Assembly (NCBI GenBank): GCA_946811185.2
Contig: OX328113.1
Span: 6,076,001-6,140,000 of the forward strand
Direction: 5' to 3'
DNA: 64,000 nt
DNA from: Hippopus hippopus
Taxonomy: Eukaryota; Mollusca; Bivalvia; Cardiida; Cardiidae
Part shown: piece after piece, positions 23,762 through 34,489 of the stretch
Layout: each line of letters begins with the position of its first letter
Numbering within the stretch: position 1 is the first letter of the stretch
Made by a program: the position numbers and the translations under genes
The notes under the pieces: model-generated
Database searches by the model: none
The model's input: only the letters and a program-made list of their open reading frames with translations
What the model was told of the DNA's origin: nothing

Positions 23762-24073
23762 CCTGGTAGCTCAGTTGGTAGCGTGCAGGACTTGAGAACA
23801 CGGGGTCCAGGGTTCGATCCCTGGCTATGACCCCTGGCTCGGCCAATTTCTTTCCGAGGATTGATGATAGTCACTGCAACAGGATTCATTCCTCTCCCAC
23901 CGCTGATCATTGTTTCGACGATGATTATGTGGGAAAGCAGCCAGTGGCTTGGAAAGAAAATTGTGCGGAGTACTGGTAAAAGACTCCAGGAAAGCATGGA
24001 TAGGTGCACTGGTCACCGCGATATAACTGAAATAATGTTGAAAACGGCATTAAACACCATACAATCAATCAAT
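23762..24073 (+). mobile_element. tRNA-derived SINE (type 2) with 14-bp target duplication
   Basis: The head GGTAGCTCAGTTGGTAG and a box-B-like GGTTCGATCCC are followed by a body with AGCCAGTGGCTTGGAAAGA and an AATCAATCAAT tail. CCCAATGGGCCCCT flanks it at 23,748-23,761 and 24,074-24,087, while the paralogous site near 19,000 has that sequence once. Boundaries are therefore exact. Confidence 0.9.
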
Positions 24074-24186
24074 CCCAATGGGCCCCTAGAGAATGATGCA
24101 GCAATAATTACAATGAAAATGAGATAACAGCGTCAGTTTGTGATGAAATATATAGCACCCATTAAACCATCACCAGATGAAAAAAA

Positions 24187-24492
24187 AATTAAGAATTCTT
24201 GAAATTGAAAGCAGTTGCAGACCACAGTTTAGATTTAAGGCTAAAATGGTAGAATTTATCTGTGATAAAGTAAAAAACACTTTGGGAAAAGGACAGAATA
24301 CTGGTTACCAGCATTTTCTCCTTTTCCCACAACATTTTCAAAAGGCATCTTTCTCAGGGTCAATAAAGCTTGGGATTGTTGTGGTAAAGGAAAAAAAATG
24401 TTGGTTACCAGCATTTTCTCCTTTTCCCAAATTGTTTTCAAAAGGCTTCTTTCTCAGGGTCATTAAAACTTGGGATTGTGTGGTAAAAGGTG
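24187..24492 (-). mobile_element. Two fused TTAA-hairpin MITE parts
   Basis: Paralogue of 19,113-19,412 with the same internal fusion. Confidence 0.65.
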
Positions 24493-24594
24493 TAGTTTTC
24501 TTTTGGGAAATGACATTTGTAAGGAAAGGTAACAAAGAGTGAATTTCAGTATTATGGCCAGTCTTACAGAGTTGCCTCTCTTTGAGCCCACCTT

Positions 24595-24811
24595 TCCAAA
24601 CGACAAATATTGAACTTGTCTAAATTCAAAGCACTTGCAAACGAAAACTCAAATGTTGCTCATATAATGCAATTTGTCCTCTTTAGGGAAGGAAACATTG
24701 TGGGAAAAGGAGAAAATGCTGGTTACCAGCATTTCCTTCTTTCCCACAATGTTTTCAAAAGCTTTCTTCACGAGAGTGGTTAAAACTCGGGATTGTTTGG
24801 TAAAGGGTTAA
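24595..24811 (-). mobile_element. TTAA-hairpin MITE, nearly full length
   Basis: Both hairpin arms and the right end GGTAAAGGGTTAA are present; the left target TTAA has decayed. It shows what the chimeric copy at 19,505 lost. Confidence 0.75.
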
Positions 24812-24921
24812 ATTTGTCATGTGCAATTGCTTTCAGTATGGACTGTATTAGTCTTCTCAGAGATGGTTTATAAAATCCTGATCTACTTAGAAATCACTGC
24901 ATCTTCTTCTGCAATACTTGC

Positions 24922-25158
24922 AGGGGTCCTGTGTGGCTCAGTGGTAAAGTGTAGGACTCGTGACCTGGAGGCCCCCCCGGTTGGAGCTTCACTGGTTCTT
25001 CTGGGTTTTTCATAGGAGTGTTCTGGGGCAAGACACTTCAGAGCCCCAGCCTAGTACTGATGAAACCCAGGAAATACAGGAATATGTGAGCTGTTGCCGC
25101 AACATGAATGAAATAGTGTTGAAAGTGGAGTAAAACACCTTTCAAACAAACAAACAAA
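24922..25158 (+). mobile_element. tRNA-derived SINE (type 1) with 14-bp target duplication
   Basis: TCTGCAATACTTGC flanks the element at 24,908-24,921 and 25,159-25,172. The head is GTGTGGCTCAGTGGTAAAGT and the tail (CAAA)n. This copy sets the exact length of the type-1 family, about 237 bp. Confidence 0.9.
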
Positions 25159-25375
25159 TCTGCAATACTTGCTTTCACCAATCTGGTAAGAGTTATTTCG
25201 CTTTGAGCACTCTTCTGCATATATGGTAAGAAAACTGACAAGTCTCGTCAGACAGTGGTGATATTATCGGGACCTACATGGTGCTCATAACATAGCCAAA
25301 TCATTAACCTACCCATGATGGAAAAAGAAAATGAGAAATGAAAGCTGTAATATACTTATTAGCTACTGTATGGCC

Positions 25376-25640
25376 TGCAACATGCAAAAAGAGGCATTCG
25401 AACATTTGCGTAAAGTGTCGTCTCGGATCAGCCTGCGCCCTCCACGCAGGCTAATCCGAAATGACACTTTCTGTTTTCATGTAATTTTCTGTTTTGCTAG
25501 AGTCTACTGTGGGACAAAATGTAATGTAGTCGTAAAGTGCTGTCTCGGATAAGCCTGCGCGGACTGCGCAGGCTTATCCGAGATGGCACTTTACGCAAAT
25601 GTCTGAATGCCCCTTTTCACGTGTTGCAGACCATATCTCA
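25376..25640. repeat. Inverted-repeat element with two GC-rich hairpins
   Basis: Two stem-loops, TCGGATCAGCCTGCG...CGCAGGCTAATCCGA and TCGGATAAGCCTGCG...CGCAGGCTTATCCGA, lie within outer inverted ends GCCTGCAACATG.../...GTGTTGCAGAC. This resembles the palindromic GAGCCATG element family common in the window. Confidence 0.6.
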
Positions 25641-26217
25641 ATCAAATATCTATTCATAAGTAACAATGGTTGCATTTGATTGTACTTCATAAATGATGCC
25701 TTTCATTTTGGTTTATGTGTGGTTTCATGAATGTTGCCTTTGATTTTTGTTTATCTGTGGTCCTGGTAATAGGTCGAAACATGCTTTTGAGTGAAGAGTC
25801 CCTTGAATGGAAATGAAAATTATTGGGAAGGTGTAAGCTATTTGTTCTCAGTGGAATTTTAATGCCTTAAAGCTTGGTCAGACTGGTCAACGTATATGTA
25901 AAGGAGGGAAAATAGACAAAAATATGCCGAATTTGGTTATCTGGTGATGAAATTCATCTCCTCTGCCGCTCGAGGCTCACGCAATCGGTGTGTGGAGGGA
26001 AGAAGCCACACAATGACCGCACGACTACCGCAAATGTAACGGAAAAAACACACGTTTACCGGATATGTACCGGATAATAAACATTCTGTTAACTGATAAT
26101 CACCGTACAAGTAACAGACTTGTACCAGATAAAACGGAAGTGCAACGCATGAGAACCAGAAAAAACGTTCTTTCAACCTTTATGGACTTCCTGTGGTTCA
26201 GTGCCTGTCAAAGCTAA
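25641..26217. other. No recognised feature
   Basis: Short open frames without motifs; repeated ACCGGA/GTACCGG-like words lie near 26,040-26,130. Confidence 0.35.
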
Positions 26218-26446
26218 TTGACCCTTTGTCACACAATCCCACCTTTTAATGATTCTGAGGAAGAAAGCTCTTGAAAGCATTGTGGGAAAAGGAGGAAATG
26301 CTTGTAACCAGCATTTTCTCCTTTTCCCACAATATTTTCTACCCTATCAAAGCTATATTCCATTAACTCGGCCACAACTCAATTGTCGTCTGCAACTGCT
26401 TTCAATTTGGTTAAGTCTACATTTTTGTCATGTGGTAAAGAGTTAA
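26218..26446 (+). mobile_element. TTAA-hairpin MITE, full length
   Basis: 229 bp; the right TTAA is intact and the left has drifted to TTGA. The hairpin has one changed apex base (CTTGTAACCAG). Confidence 0.8.
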
Positions 26447-26515
26447 GCCACATTCAATTTGTTATCAGCAAATTACTCTCAGTTTAAAGCCAAAAATTTT
26501 GTGGTCTGATAAAGA

Positions 26516-26741
26516 GTTATCCCTGTACTAAATGTCAACATTTTAGACTTGACCAAATTGAAAGCATTTACAGACGACGGAATTAATGTAGCTGAAATGA
26601 TCATTGCTGTCTTTGATACGGTAGAAAACACCAAAGGAAATAATTGCTTGTTACTAGCATTCCTTTCTTTTCCCACTATGTTTTCATAAGCCTTTTTTCT
26701 GCAGGGTTGTTAAAATTTGTTAGCGTGTGGAAAAAGTTAAT
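26516..26741 (-). mobile_element. TTAA-hairpin MITE, decayed
   Basis: Recognisable ends and body, with a hairpin reduced to GCTTGTTACTAGC. It ends about 80 bp before the splice acceptor of the next exon. Confidence 0.65.
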
Positions 26742-26818
26742 GGCAGTGGAGCTATACAAGGCCATTATTGCCCTCTTGGTTTACATAGAACTGAGTACTT
26801 TTGTAACTTGGCTTTCAG

Positions 26819-26979
26819 AAACGGAAGTTTGCAGATCAGCAGCCTACAGAAGACGATTAAAAAAGGAAAATCCAGAAAGATACAACCTTTTTTTACAAAA
26901 GGAGAGGAAAAAGAACAAAATCCACTGGGAGAAAGTTAAACAAGGTCTTAATTACCAGTCTTTATTGAAACATTCTTGA
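26819..26979 (+). CDS. Terminal exon, basic CR..AYRRRLK module, copy A
   Basis: The acceptor TAACTTGGCTTTCAG is followed by two bases (AA) completing a codon and 52 codons to TGA. The peptide has CRSAAYRRRLKKENPERYN and then LQKERKKNKIHWEK, and is strongly basic. A paralogue at 29,772 shares CR-x2-AYRRRLK, a PE(R/K)Y turn and the K..R.KN.I...K pattern, with the same acceptor and phase. I do not recognise the module as a named domain. Its charge and repeated Arg/Lys spacing suggest nucleic-acid contact, which is inference. The frame stays open for some distance upstream, but similarity to copy B stops about 20 bp before the acceptor, so the exon start is placed there. It stands alone, with no partner gene inside the window. 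Confidence 0.6.
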
Positions 26980-27103
26980 AAAAGAGAAAGTGACTCTTAA
27001 AAAGAAAGCTTTTTAAAACATTACCAAAGACAGAAATCATTATTTGAGTTACTTTTATCATCAGCAGATGCTCTCATTTTGGACCAGTCCAAAATTTTGC
27101 TGT

Positions 27104-27325
27104 TAAATCTTCATCGAATGGTAAAAATTGTCAACTCATCCAAATTGAAAGCATTTGCAGAAAACAAATTGAGAGTTGCTCAATGAATGGCATTTTTCTT
27201 TGAAATGGTAGAAAACATGGTGGGAAAAGGAGAAAGTGCTGGTTGCCTGGATTTTCTCCTATTCCCACAACGTTTTCAAAAGGCCTCCTTTCTTCAGAGT
27301 CGGAATTGTTTGGTAAAGGGTTAAA
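27104..27325 (-). mobile_element. TTAA-hairpin MITE, decayed
   Basis: The hairpin apex is GCTGGTTGCCTGG and the right end is GTTTGGTAAAGGGTTAA; the left end is degenerate. Confidence 0.65.
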
Positions 27326-27493
27326 GAGTTTAGCCAATCAGAAGTTGTGTTACTTTCAAATTCATAAAACTTTGGCGAACAAGACTAAGAATGTTTCCTA
27401 GAATGGTTGGTGAATACGGACCCAGTATGGACATATTCATTACTCGAGGTGTTGCCTAAAGTAAACAAGTATTTAGAATAAATTGATTTATTG

Positions 27494-27790
27494 ATTGCAT
27501 GGTGTTTGACGCCATTTTCGACATTATTTCAGTTATATCTCGGTGGCCAGTGCACCTGTCCATGCTTTCCTGTAGTCTGTTTTACCAGTAGTCTGCACAA
27601 CTTTCTTTCCAAGCCACTGGCTGCTTTCCCACATAACCATTGTTGAGACAAAGGTCAGCGGTGGGAGAGGAATGAATCCAGTTGCAATGACAATCATCAA
27701 TCCTTGGAAAGAAATTGGCTAAGCCAGGGATCGAACCCACGAGCCACTTTTCGCAAGTTCTGCATACTACCGACTGAGCTATTGGGGCTC
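27494..27790 (-). mobile_element. tRNA-derived SINE (type 2), reversed
   Basis: Read on the minus strand, the head is AATAGCTCAGTCGGTAG with GGTTCGATCCCTGG and the body carries GCCAGTGGCTTGGAAAGA. Near full length. Confidence 0.8.
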
Positions 27791-27813
27791 GGCAGTATTG
27801 AGAAAAGAGAAAT

Positions 27814-29231
27814 TAGGCCTTTAAAAAAAGTATCTGTGTTTATGGTTTCCCTACCCTACCTAGAAAATGCTGCCGACCCTAAACTTTTTACACTACGATT
27901 GAAATAAAAATATCTGTCGGGTGTGATTTTGGTTCATGGTCCATGTAAAAAGTTTCTGGAAAAAAAATTATAAATTCCTACCTACCCCAGTGATGCATCC
28001 AGCGTGCAGCATTGCGGCATTGCCCCTTTATTTCTGAGAATGCCTCAAAATCTAAAAAACTATGCGCACAAAATGCCGCATTTTTACTGTAATGTATGCA
28101 TTATTAAAAGCGCAGTGCGCGGTGCCGAAAATTCTAACACGGTCTCGAAAAGTATTCCGTCTAAAAACTATGGTTTTACTAGTGTAAGGGAAATAAAACT
28201 TACTCGTAAAGAGGTCACTGGATTTTCCTAGTCCCAATGACGTTACTCGATGACATCATAAATCGGAAAGGTGCTAAAAATCCCATGAATTCGATAGGAT
28301 AAAAGTTTTAGTCATCAATTTCTGCGAGTCATCGATGGAACTGGCGACAGAAAGAACACTTCGATTCTTTCGTGAAACGTGCGATAGTTACAGAAAATAC
28401 GATTGAAAATGACCAGGCTGTGTCTGAGAAGAAAATGACTTACCACGAGTTTGTTAGAAAAAGAATTATACGTTCATTCCAAGCTGGAAAAACAGTTGGC
28501 CTTGGTTGGGCACAAATTACACGCGTGACCTCAGGTAAGAGAATACATGGACAAAAACAGGCCTTTATATGTTTATCTTGTGTAAAATGACAGTTTTTGA
28601 AGTTACTTGTTACCCTTATTGACAAATTCGTGTCAAATCGTGCGAAAGTACTTACCTAGAAATTAACAGACATGTAAAATTGATCGGTTAAAAAACACGG
28701 AAACCCATGACACAACTAAATGTCTCTTTGACATTGTCCGATCAGTCACTTCAGACTGCCTTTTTAGCTTTTTAATGACTTTAAGCAGAAAATTTACTCA
28801 AATATCTTAATTTGATAGACTTTTTTTGCTGCAAATCATCAATATGGATTGCTTTACCTCTAGTTGTGAGCCATGTTGTCATACCCACTAATATAAAATT
28901 TTACCCCAGATTTACAGCTTAGGGTTCAAGTGTACCCTTTAAATAAAAAGCTAGTGGGAACACTGCTGTTTGTACGAGTTGAATCGTGTGTGATGCATTA
29001 GAAAAGATGCACATCTTACTTTTATTGTAGCACTCCTTTATCTAACCAATTATTCCTTTCATTATCTCAAAAAATCAATTGCCCCATTTTCGGATCAGAG
29101 TGCCCCCTTTTTGTTCGAATTAGGGGGCATGTGCCCCCCATTTTGAAGTTTTTGGATGCATTACTGCTACCCTACCTACAGCATCTGGGACTGAAACCCT
29201 AAACACAGATATTTTTTTTTTGTTAGGCCTT
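27814..29231. mobile_element. TIR element containing a second TIR element
   Basis: The outer ends read AGGCCTTTAAAAAAAGTATC on the left and, reversed, AGGCCTAACAAAAAAAAAAT on the right; both continue into ATCTGTGTTTA.GGTTTC. The inner element occupies 27,988-29,166. No transposase is seen. Confidence 0.5.
27988..29166. mobile_element. CAGTGATGCATCC-ended element with 6-bp duplication
   Basis: The left end is CAGTGATGCATCCAGCG and the right end, reversed, CAGTAATGCATCCAAAA, flanked by CTACCC at 27,982-27,987 and 29,167-29,172. A segment near 28,530-28,810 resembles 7640-7935 of the hAT-like element. A hAT-related non-autonomous element is likely. The open frame at 28,372-28,590 shows no domain. 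Confidence 0.65.
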
Positions 29232-29285
29232 AGTAAAACTGTGTGGATAATATGATGACACAATCAAGTTTTCCCTCAGCTTTTA

Positions 29286-29580
29286 GGTCTGGGCATGATT
29301 GTATTCACCAACCATTCTTTGTCTAATTCTGGACTTAGAAAGTGACACAACTTATGATTGGCTAAACCATTTGGTTTGGCCAATCAGAAGTTGTGGTACT
29401 TCTAAATGTAGGAAATTCTAGAAAATAATACTATGAGAGTTCTTCAAGAATAATTGTTGAAATCATTTGGTTTAGCCAGTCAGAAGTCGTATTGCTTTAA
29501 AATTAAGAAAATCTTAGAGAATAAGACAAAGAATGTTCTTAGAAATAATTTGTGAACATGGAACCTGGGAGTCTTGTGCA
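29286..29580. mobile_element. Second palindromic MITE family, compound copy
   Basis: GATTGGCTAAACCATTTGGT followed by TTGGCCAATCAGAAG forms the core palindrome. TTCACCAACCATTC and a second AATCATTTGGTTTAGCCAG half indicate about one and a half copies. Confidence 0.55.
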
Positions 29581-29771
29581 CTCTCACCTCAGTTATTTTA
29601 GGGTCCAACAGCAAAAATCAAGAGTTCACTATTTAAATAATGCATGAAAATTTTACGAGTTTCGATAACTTATGAATCAGCATGTCAAAAAAGCGAAAGA
29701 TGTTGATTTGGAAATGGGCATTGCTCTCAAGTGTAATAAAAAATTTAGTAATTTTGTAACTTGGTTTTCAG

Positions 29772-29923
29772 AAACGGGCATTTGCAGAACGACAGCCTAC
29801 AGAAGACGATTAAAAGTGGAAGACCCTGAAAAATACGAAGTTTATTTACACAAGCAGAGAGTAAAGAATAGGATCAGACGAGATAAAATTAAAGAAGTTC
29901 TTCTAAAAACTGGCTTCCTATAA
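29772..29923 (+). CDS. Terminal exon, basic CR..AYRRRLK module, copy B
   Basis: The acceptor TAACTTGGTTTTCAG is almost identical to copy A, with AA completing the codon (phase 1) and 49 codons to TAA. The peptide contains CRTTAYRRRLKVEDPEKYE and LHKQRVKNRIRRDK. It aligns with copy A without gaps through the basic region, then diverges at the C-terminus (VLLKTGFL here). Conservation is concentrated in the peptide, as expected of a selected exon, while the flanks are unrelated. The domain is not recognised. It lies 3 kb downstream of copy A, so the pair probably arose by local exon duplication. Confidence 0.6.
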
Positions 29924-30000
29924 AAACAACATTGAAAAAGGAAAACGGACCAATACTGACATAAACTTTGCACAAGATGTGATAAATATTTTGTGAACAC

Positions 30001-30224
30001 TTAACCCTATACCACACAATCCCGAGTTTTAACGACCCAGTGGAGGAAACCTTTTGAAAATGTGGGAAATGGAGAAAATGCTGGTAACCAGCATTTTCTC
30101 TTTTTCCCACAATATTTTCTATCTTATCAGAGAACTTGTGCTCATTTGTTTTAATTTTGAGTGTGTCATGTGCTAATGTTTTTAATTTGAGAGAGTCTGT
30201 CTTTTGTTATGTGGTGAAGGGTAA
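30001..30224 (+). mobile_element. TTAA-hairpin MITE, nearly full length
   Basis: TTAACCCTATACCACACAATC on the left, hairpin with one shortened arm, right end decayed to GTGGTGAAGGGTAA. Confidence 0.75.
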
Positions 30225-30385
30225 TGATAGTGTTGGATAATACTCATACAGGAATGATGACATCATACTGAATCTCGTTAGTTCTTTGCCAATAGACAAA
30301 ATTTTAGACTGGATGAACTTGATAGCATTTGCAGACAACAAAATTAATGTTGCTGAAATTATGATTTCCATCTTTGATAGGGTAG

Positions 30386-33119
30386 CAGGGTTCGACATTA
30401 AGGCACGTCCGAACGACATTGTCTAGCAAAAGATCGGTTTGGGCTAGTAGAGGCTGCTTCCAGCTAGCCTGAATGGTCTAGTGCAAAAATTTAGACAATT
30501 ACTTTAAGTGTCAATTTCATGCTTCGCATAAGTGACGAAAATTGACCTTACATGTCGTTCGCCGAAAAAGATCGTTTATAAAACTTGCGATTTTTTTTCA
30601 AGCAGCGATAATTTCATTGACAACTTCTTAATTGTTAACAGGAAGACGGTAGCGCATGCGCGGTGGCCCATGACTCCACTGGAAAAACCAAATTGAACTG
30701 AAAACAGAGTAAGGCTAGTAGACCGGAGTCCACGGTATGTCGCTATTTTGTCGGCCAGGATAAAAGTCATAAATTTTATCGTGACTGTTATCATTTTGTC
30801 AGAGTATTTGATCTTTTAAAAGAATTTCTTATGTCTACCTCTATTTTGGAATACTATAGTTTCATTTTGACGACAACCGAGAATGCGTCGTCCAGACGTT
30901 TACCTAGACAATGGAGCAGACGACCGGTGAATATGCAAAGCTTGCATAACTTCAAAACAACATCTGACCGGGAGGAGCGAAGTCATAAAACGAAGCTAAA
31001 AAACAGAAATGAATCGGAACAAAAGTAGATCTAGATGAATAGAATTAGATCTAGTTCACAGAAAAAAGATCAGTTTAGACCTTGAATGGAAAGCTAATTA
31101 GCGCTGTTGGTTTGTTTGATTCGGAGGAAAATGTTATATGTTTTCTTTGCAGACAGTTTAATAAATGGAAGATTTGTTCCAGGATCTGATAACATTATAC
31201 CAAAATGTTTTTATCCTTTTGACTCAAATTCTGTTATTTGAGCATTAGTTAGACTAATATATTGTCCGTGATTGCTTTCAAAATGGATGTCTAAATTGTT
31301 GTCCTCTAGTAAAAAAATCGTAATTGAAATAATTAACGGGGAAACATTCATTGATCATGATAAAGTGTACCGAGTTAGTTTGGGGCGATACCTGTCCTTT
31401 AGTGGCTGTTAATACTTGCGAAGGTGCTAACTTCTGTATTCTGCAACTTCTGACTTCGTGGACGTCCACACAGTAGATTATCATGACACAGGGGTGTGGA
31501 AATCTTGAAATTTTCTACTTGTCCATGGACAAGTAAATCTAGAAAATCTACTTGTCCGTCAGATAAGCTTACTTGTCCAAAACAAAACAATTTTAAATGG
31601 CACAAAAGACCTAACTGAATGTACCGCAGTTTGTAGGTAATGATGTTCTTTTAACCATTTGAATTTGCTTTGTTTAGGTTTTTAATAATAATGATGAAAA
31701 TAAATCAAGCAAACCTTTACGGGGCTTTTTTTCCAAAAATTGGGAAGGGGCCTTAGCCTTTCATTTTGGGATATTCAAGCACGATTTTGGCCAAATTGGG
31801 GAAAAAGCAGACTGACTTTCAAGGTACATCAATAAAACAAATTAATGGCACTGTACATACATACAGTAAATAGAAAGGTGCAACAATTTGATAATTGAAA
31901 AAGTTTCAACAGTTACAGTATAACTGCTTAAACCATGGCCAAATATCTCAGTGTTTGCACTTACAGCCCTTTGTAACAATACTGTGGTACACCCATGGGT
32001 GCCGGAGTTAATACTTCAGCAGAACTGCTTACCAGCCATCGTACAATACAAGGGAATCATTATCTGTGGAAGTTAAAAGGCTAGGCTTGGTTATTGTGTC
32101 TGGAGATGTAGAGTTTGCATCATGTGCAGTGATAATAATTGTCTAGTTCTCAGACAACGGGAGATCGGCGATGTCGGACAGACCCGGCACTTCAGATTGA
32201 GACTCAGTATGCGGAGATTTGATTACCTGCAGATCGATCTGCAAAGAACTTGAACGTTTTACGCCGAAAGTAAAAAGGCTGCACTGGCCTTTATTGTCTA
32301 CAGCCCTTTTAACAAACTTTTGTAATGTTTCCCGGTTCTTGGCATGTTTTACTTGGATTCAGCGTGTTTGGTTTTCTTTCAAATACGTTTACTGCAACCG
32401 AGTAAGAATGTGTTCCACAGTGTTGAATTAAGACAACTTTGTTGTTATTGTCAGCTGTAAGTTTTTGTGAACGACAAAAAAGAATTTAATATTGAATGAC
32501 AGGGATGACAACCGCGTCAAGTCTACATGCGGTGTTATAATGTGCAAAAAAATTCGGTTATGGTTGCCTCCATTAAACAAACCAAATGGCGCCAAGAAAC
32601 CACAACGTTTCGGCCGTATTGCAGCGCAGTACAAAATCAAGAAAAAGCCTGCAGAGGCGATAAAATCAGAGTCAGTAAAATATTTGTTTTTGATTCCAGA
32701 TACATGTATCAGGGAATAGCTTATCATAATTCAATTTAAAAATGTTGTTGTTTACGACGTGAGACGGAGAGAACATTTCTATTTCACAGGGATAATGTTA
32801 TGTAATACAGGTCTTTACTTTCAATTTCCTCCTCGTATTCTACTTGTCCGCGGACAAGTAGATTGCAAAACGCCATTTGTCAGACGTCAAATTTACCCGA
32901 GTCAGACGAGTCGGACCTAGGATTTCCGCACCCCTGTGACATTGTCATTTTTTGTTACAATTTGGTATAATTACAAGGGAAACAACAGAGCTTTTGATCT
33001 ATTTTATACTTTTCTTCATTTTGCAAAACTGGTCTAGTAGAAATCTGAAGTGGTCTAGTAAAAATTGCAAATTACTAGTCCACTGGTCTAGTTGGAAAAA
33101 ATGTTAATGTCGAACCTTG
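30386..33119. mobile_element. CAGGGTTCGAC-ended element with 5-bp duplication
   Basis: The left end CAGGGTTCGACATTAA and, reversed, right end CAAGGTTCGACATTAA are flanked by GGTAG at 30,381-30,385 and 33,120-33,124. CTAGTAGAC/GGTCTAGTAG words repeat in inverted order at both sides. Ends and target length fit hAT-like elements with 5-bp duplications; no transposase frame is visible. Another element is nested inside. Confidence 0.75.
31489..32936. mobile_element. Nested CAGGGGTG-ended element with 5-bp duplication
   Basis: It starts CAGGGGTGTGGAAATC and ends GATTTCCGCACCCCTG, a near-perfect 16-bp inverted repeat, flanked by TGACA at 31,484-31,488 and 32,937-32,941. Sub-terminal CTACTTGTCC/GGACAAGTAG hairpins lie at both sides. 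The open frame at 32,492-32,719 is basic but unrecognised. Confidence 0.8.
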
Positions 33120-33519
33120 GGTAGAAAATAGAAAATGTGGGAAAAGGAGAAAATACTGATTACCAGCATTTTCTCCTTTTCTCACAATGTTTTCTAACTG
33201 TTCTTAGAAAACCCAGTCATTTGAGCAACATTCAATATGTTGTCTGTAATTGCTTTCAAATTGGACAAGTCTAAAACTTCGGTGTTTGGTAAAGAGTTAA
33301 CCCTTTACTAGACAAAGTTTTTAAAGTTTTTGAAGACATCAAAGGAACCCCAATGGTGCTTTTCTAATTTAATAAAATTGGCGTTTTCAGTCAAAAATAT
33401 AGAATATTGAAAAACTGCATTTCCATAGCCCTCATCGACAAAGTGTCTGTACGTAGCAGACTGTGTGGATTCAGGATCAGACAGCATGTTGTGTGAAAGA
33501 CGCTTTATGTCTTTACAGG

Positions 33520-33694
33520 ATGAAATTTTAGACTTGTCAAAATGAATATCAATTTCAGACAGCAAATAAAGGTTGCTCAAGTGATGGGATTTGTCTTTGA
33601 AAGGGTAAAAAAGAAAGTGTTAAAAACTTTGCCCCCCAATGTTTTTGACTGCCTTCTTTCTCATGGTCATCAAAGCCAGGGATTGTTTGGTTAA
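33520..33694 (-). mobile_element. TTAA-hairpin MITE without hairpin
   Basis: Distal body (TTTTAGACTTGTCAAAATGA) and right end are present, but the palindrome has been replaced by AAAACTTTGCCCCCC. Confidence 0.55.
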
Positions 33695-33919
33695 CTCTTT
33701 ACCAAACAAACCCGACTTTTAACGACCCTGAGAAAGAGAGCTTTTAAAAACATTGTGGGAAAAGGAGAAAATGCTGGTAACCAGCATTTTCTCCTTTTCC
33801 CACAATGTTTTCTACCCTTTCCAAATCAAATTTCAATTTTTGATTCACATTTATTTTGTCGTCTGCAAATGCTTTCAATTTGGACTGGTCCAAAATTTTG
33901 TCGTTTGGTAAAGAGTTAA
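33691..33919 (+). mobile_element. TTAA-hairpin MITE, full length reference copy
   Basis: 229 bp with TTAA at both ends and an uninterrupted hairpin with GGTAACC apex; closest to the consensus among plus-oriented copies. Confidence 0.9.
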
Positions 33920-33929
33920 AAGGGTAAGG

Positions 33930-34090
33930 TTGTAAAATGTCTTGAATGATTAGACTTGTCTTTGACGGTAGATAACTGTGTTGGAAAAGGAAGAAGTACT
34001 GATTTCTAGTATCAACTCCTTTTCCACAATGTTTGTAAAGAACCTTCCTTCACTGAACAACAGAGAATCATCGTGTAAAGGGTTTAACAT
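33930..34090 (-). mobile_element. TTAA-hairpin MITE, degenerate
   Basis: GTTGGAAAAGGAAGAAGTACTG and the opposing TCCTTTTCCACAATG mark the arms; it ends GTGTAAAGGGTT just before the Psq/CENP-B-type exon. Confidence 0.5.
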
Positions 34091-34112
34091 ATAAAGTTCT
34101 ACGCAACTTCAG

Positions 34113-34489
34113 ATTTTAGAACATCCTGTCAACCAAGTGTGATTACCAAGGGACCTTATATCTTGTCAAACACAGCCCATTCAACAGAGGAACCTTCGAT
34201 GGAAAGAAAGCAGGAAAAGACTCGCAAAGGTGATTGTAAATCTTACCACCTGAAGTATAGAGCCATCATTGAGGTTGAGAAAGGCGTAAAGAAGAGGATT
34301 GAGATTGCAAAAGAGTTCAGTGTTCCCATTATGATGCTCGCAACATGGCTAAAACATAAAGATCTTATTAAAACTCGAGTATTAGACTGCACCATCATGT
34401 TGAATAGGAAGAATGTTTACCCTCGAAGGTTTCCACAAGTAGAATCCTCTATGGTGCCCTGGATCGAAAACTCTGCATCTGAGAACGTT
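34113..34489 (+). pseudogene. Psq/CENP-B-type HTH exon, 5' part, split by retrotransposon
   Basis: The acceptor ACGCAACTTCAG is followed by AT completing a codon, then 125 codons open to the insertion point. The segment with YHLKYRAIIEVEKGVKKRIE and IAKEFSVPIMMLATWLKHK fits the N-terminal Psq-like helix-turn-helix of CENP-B/Tigger-type proteins. It is followed by VESSMVPWIENSASENV, the start of the second CENP-B HTH. Reading resumes in the same frame at 40,907 after a 6.4-kb insert flanked by a 16-bp duplication. No DDE transposase core follows, so this is an isolated binding module like the other exons. Phase 1 agrees with them. As it stands, reading through would end within the insert (LLY-stop). 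It was probably a working exon until recently. Confidence 0.65.

Larger units (their letters stand above)
22757..24722 (+). repeat. Segmental duplication, right copy
   Basis: Partner of 17,938-19,643. Differences include a SINE insertion at 23,762-24,073 and a deletion of about 60 bp near 23,200. Sequence around 23,460-23,690 (GGAAAACACAACACGGCATAG and following) is nearly unchanged between copies, but no domain is recognisable there. Confidence 0.75.
30279..33300. mobile_element. MITE interrupted by a 2.7-kb insertion
   Basis: Halves at 30,279-30,385 and 33,120-33,300 belong to one TTAA-hairpin MITE: GATAGGGTAG on the left continues as GTAGAAAAT on the right. Both outer ends are of the CTCTTTACCA type, so this copy is symmetric, unlike the standard element. 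Confidence 0.7.

Noticed and set aside
23762..23835. tRNA-like sequence with box A and box B
   Set aside because: It is the head of a SINE with target duplication and tail, not a tRNA gene; the same holds for the other SINE heads.
28372..28590. Basic 72-residue frame
   Set aside because: It lies inside a TIR element, has no motif, and overlaps a frame of equal length on the other strand.
32492..32739. Two overlapping basic frames within the nested element
   Set aside because: No recognisable domain and strong overlap with a minus-strand frame; left as element interior.
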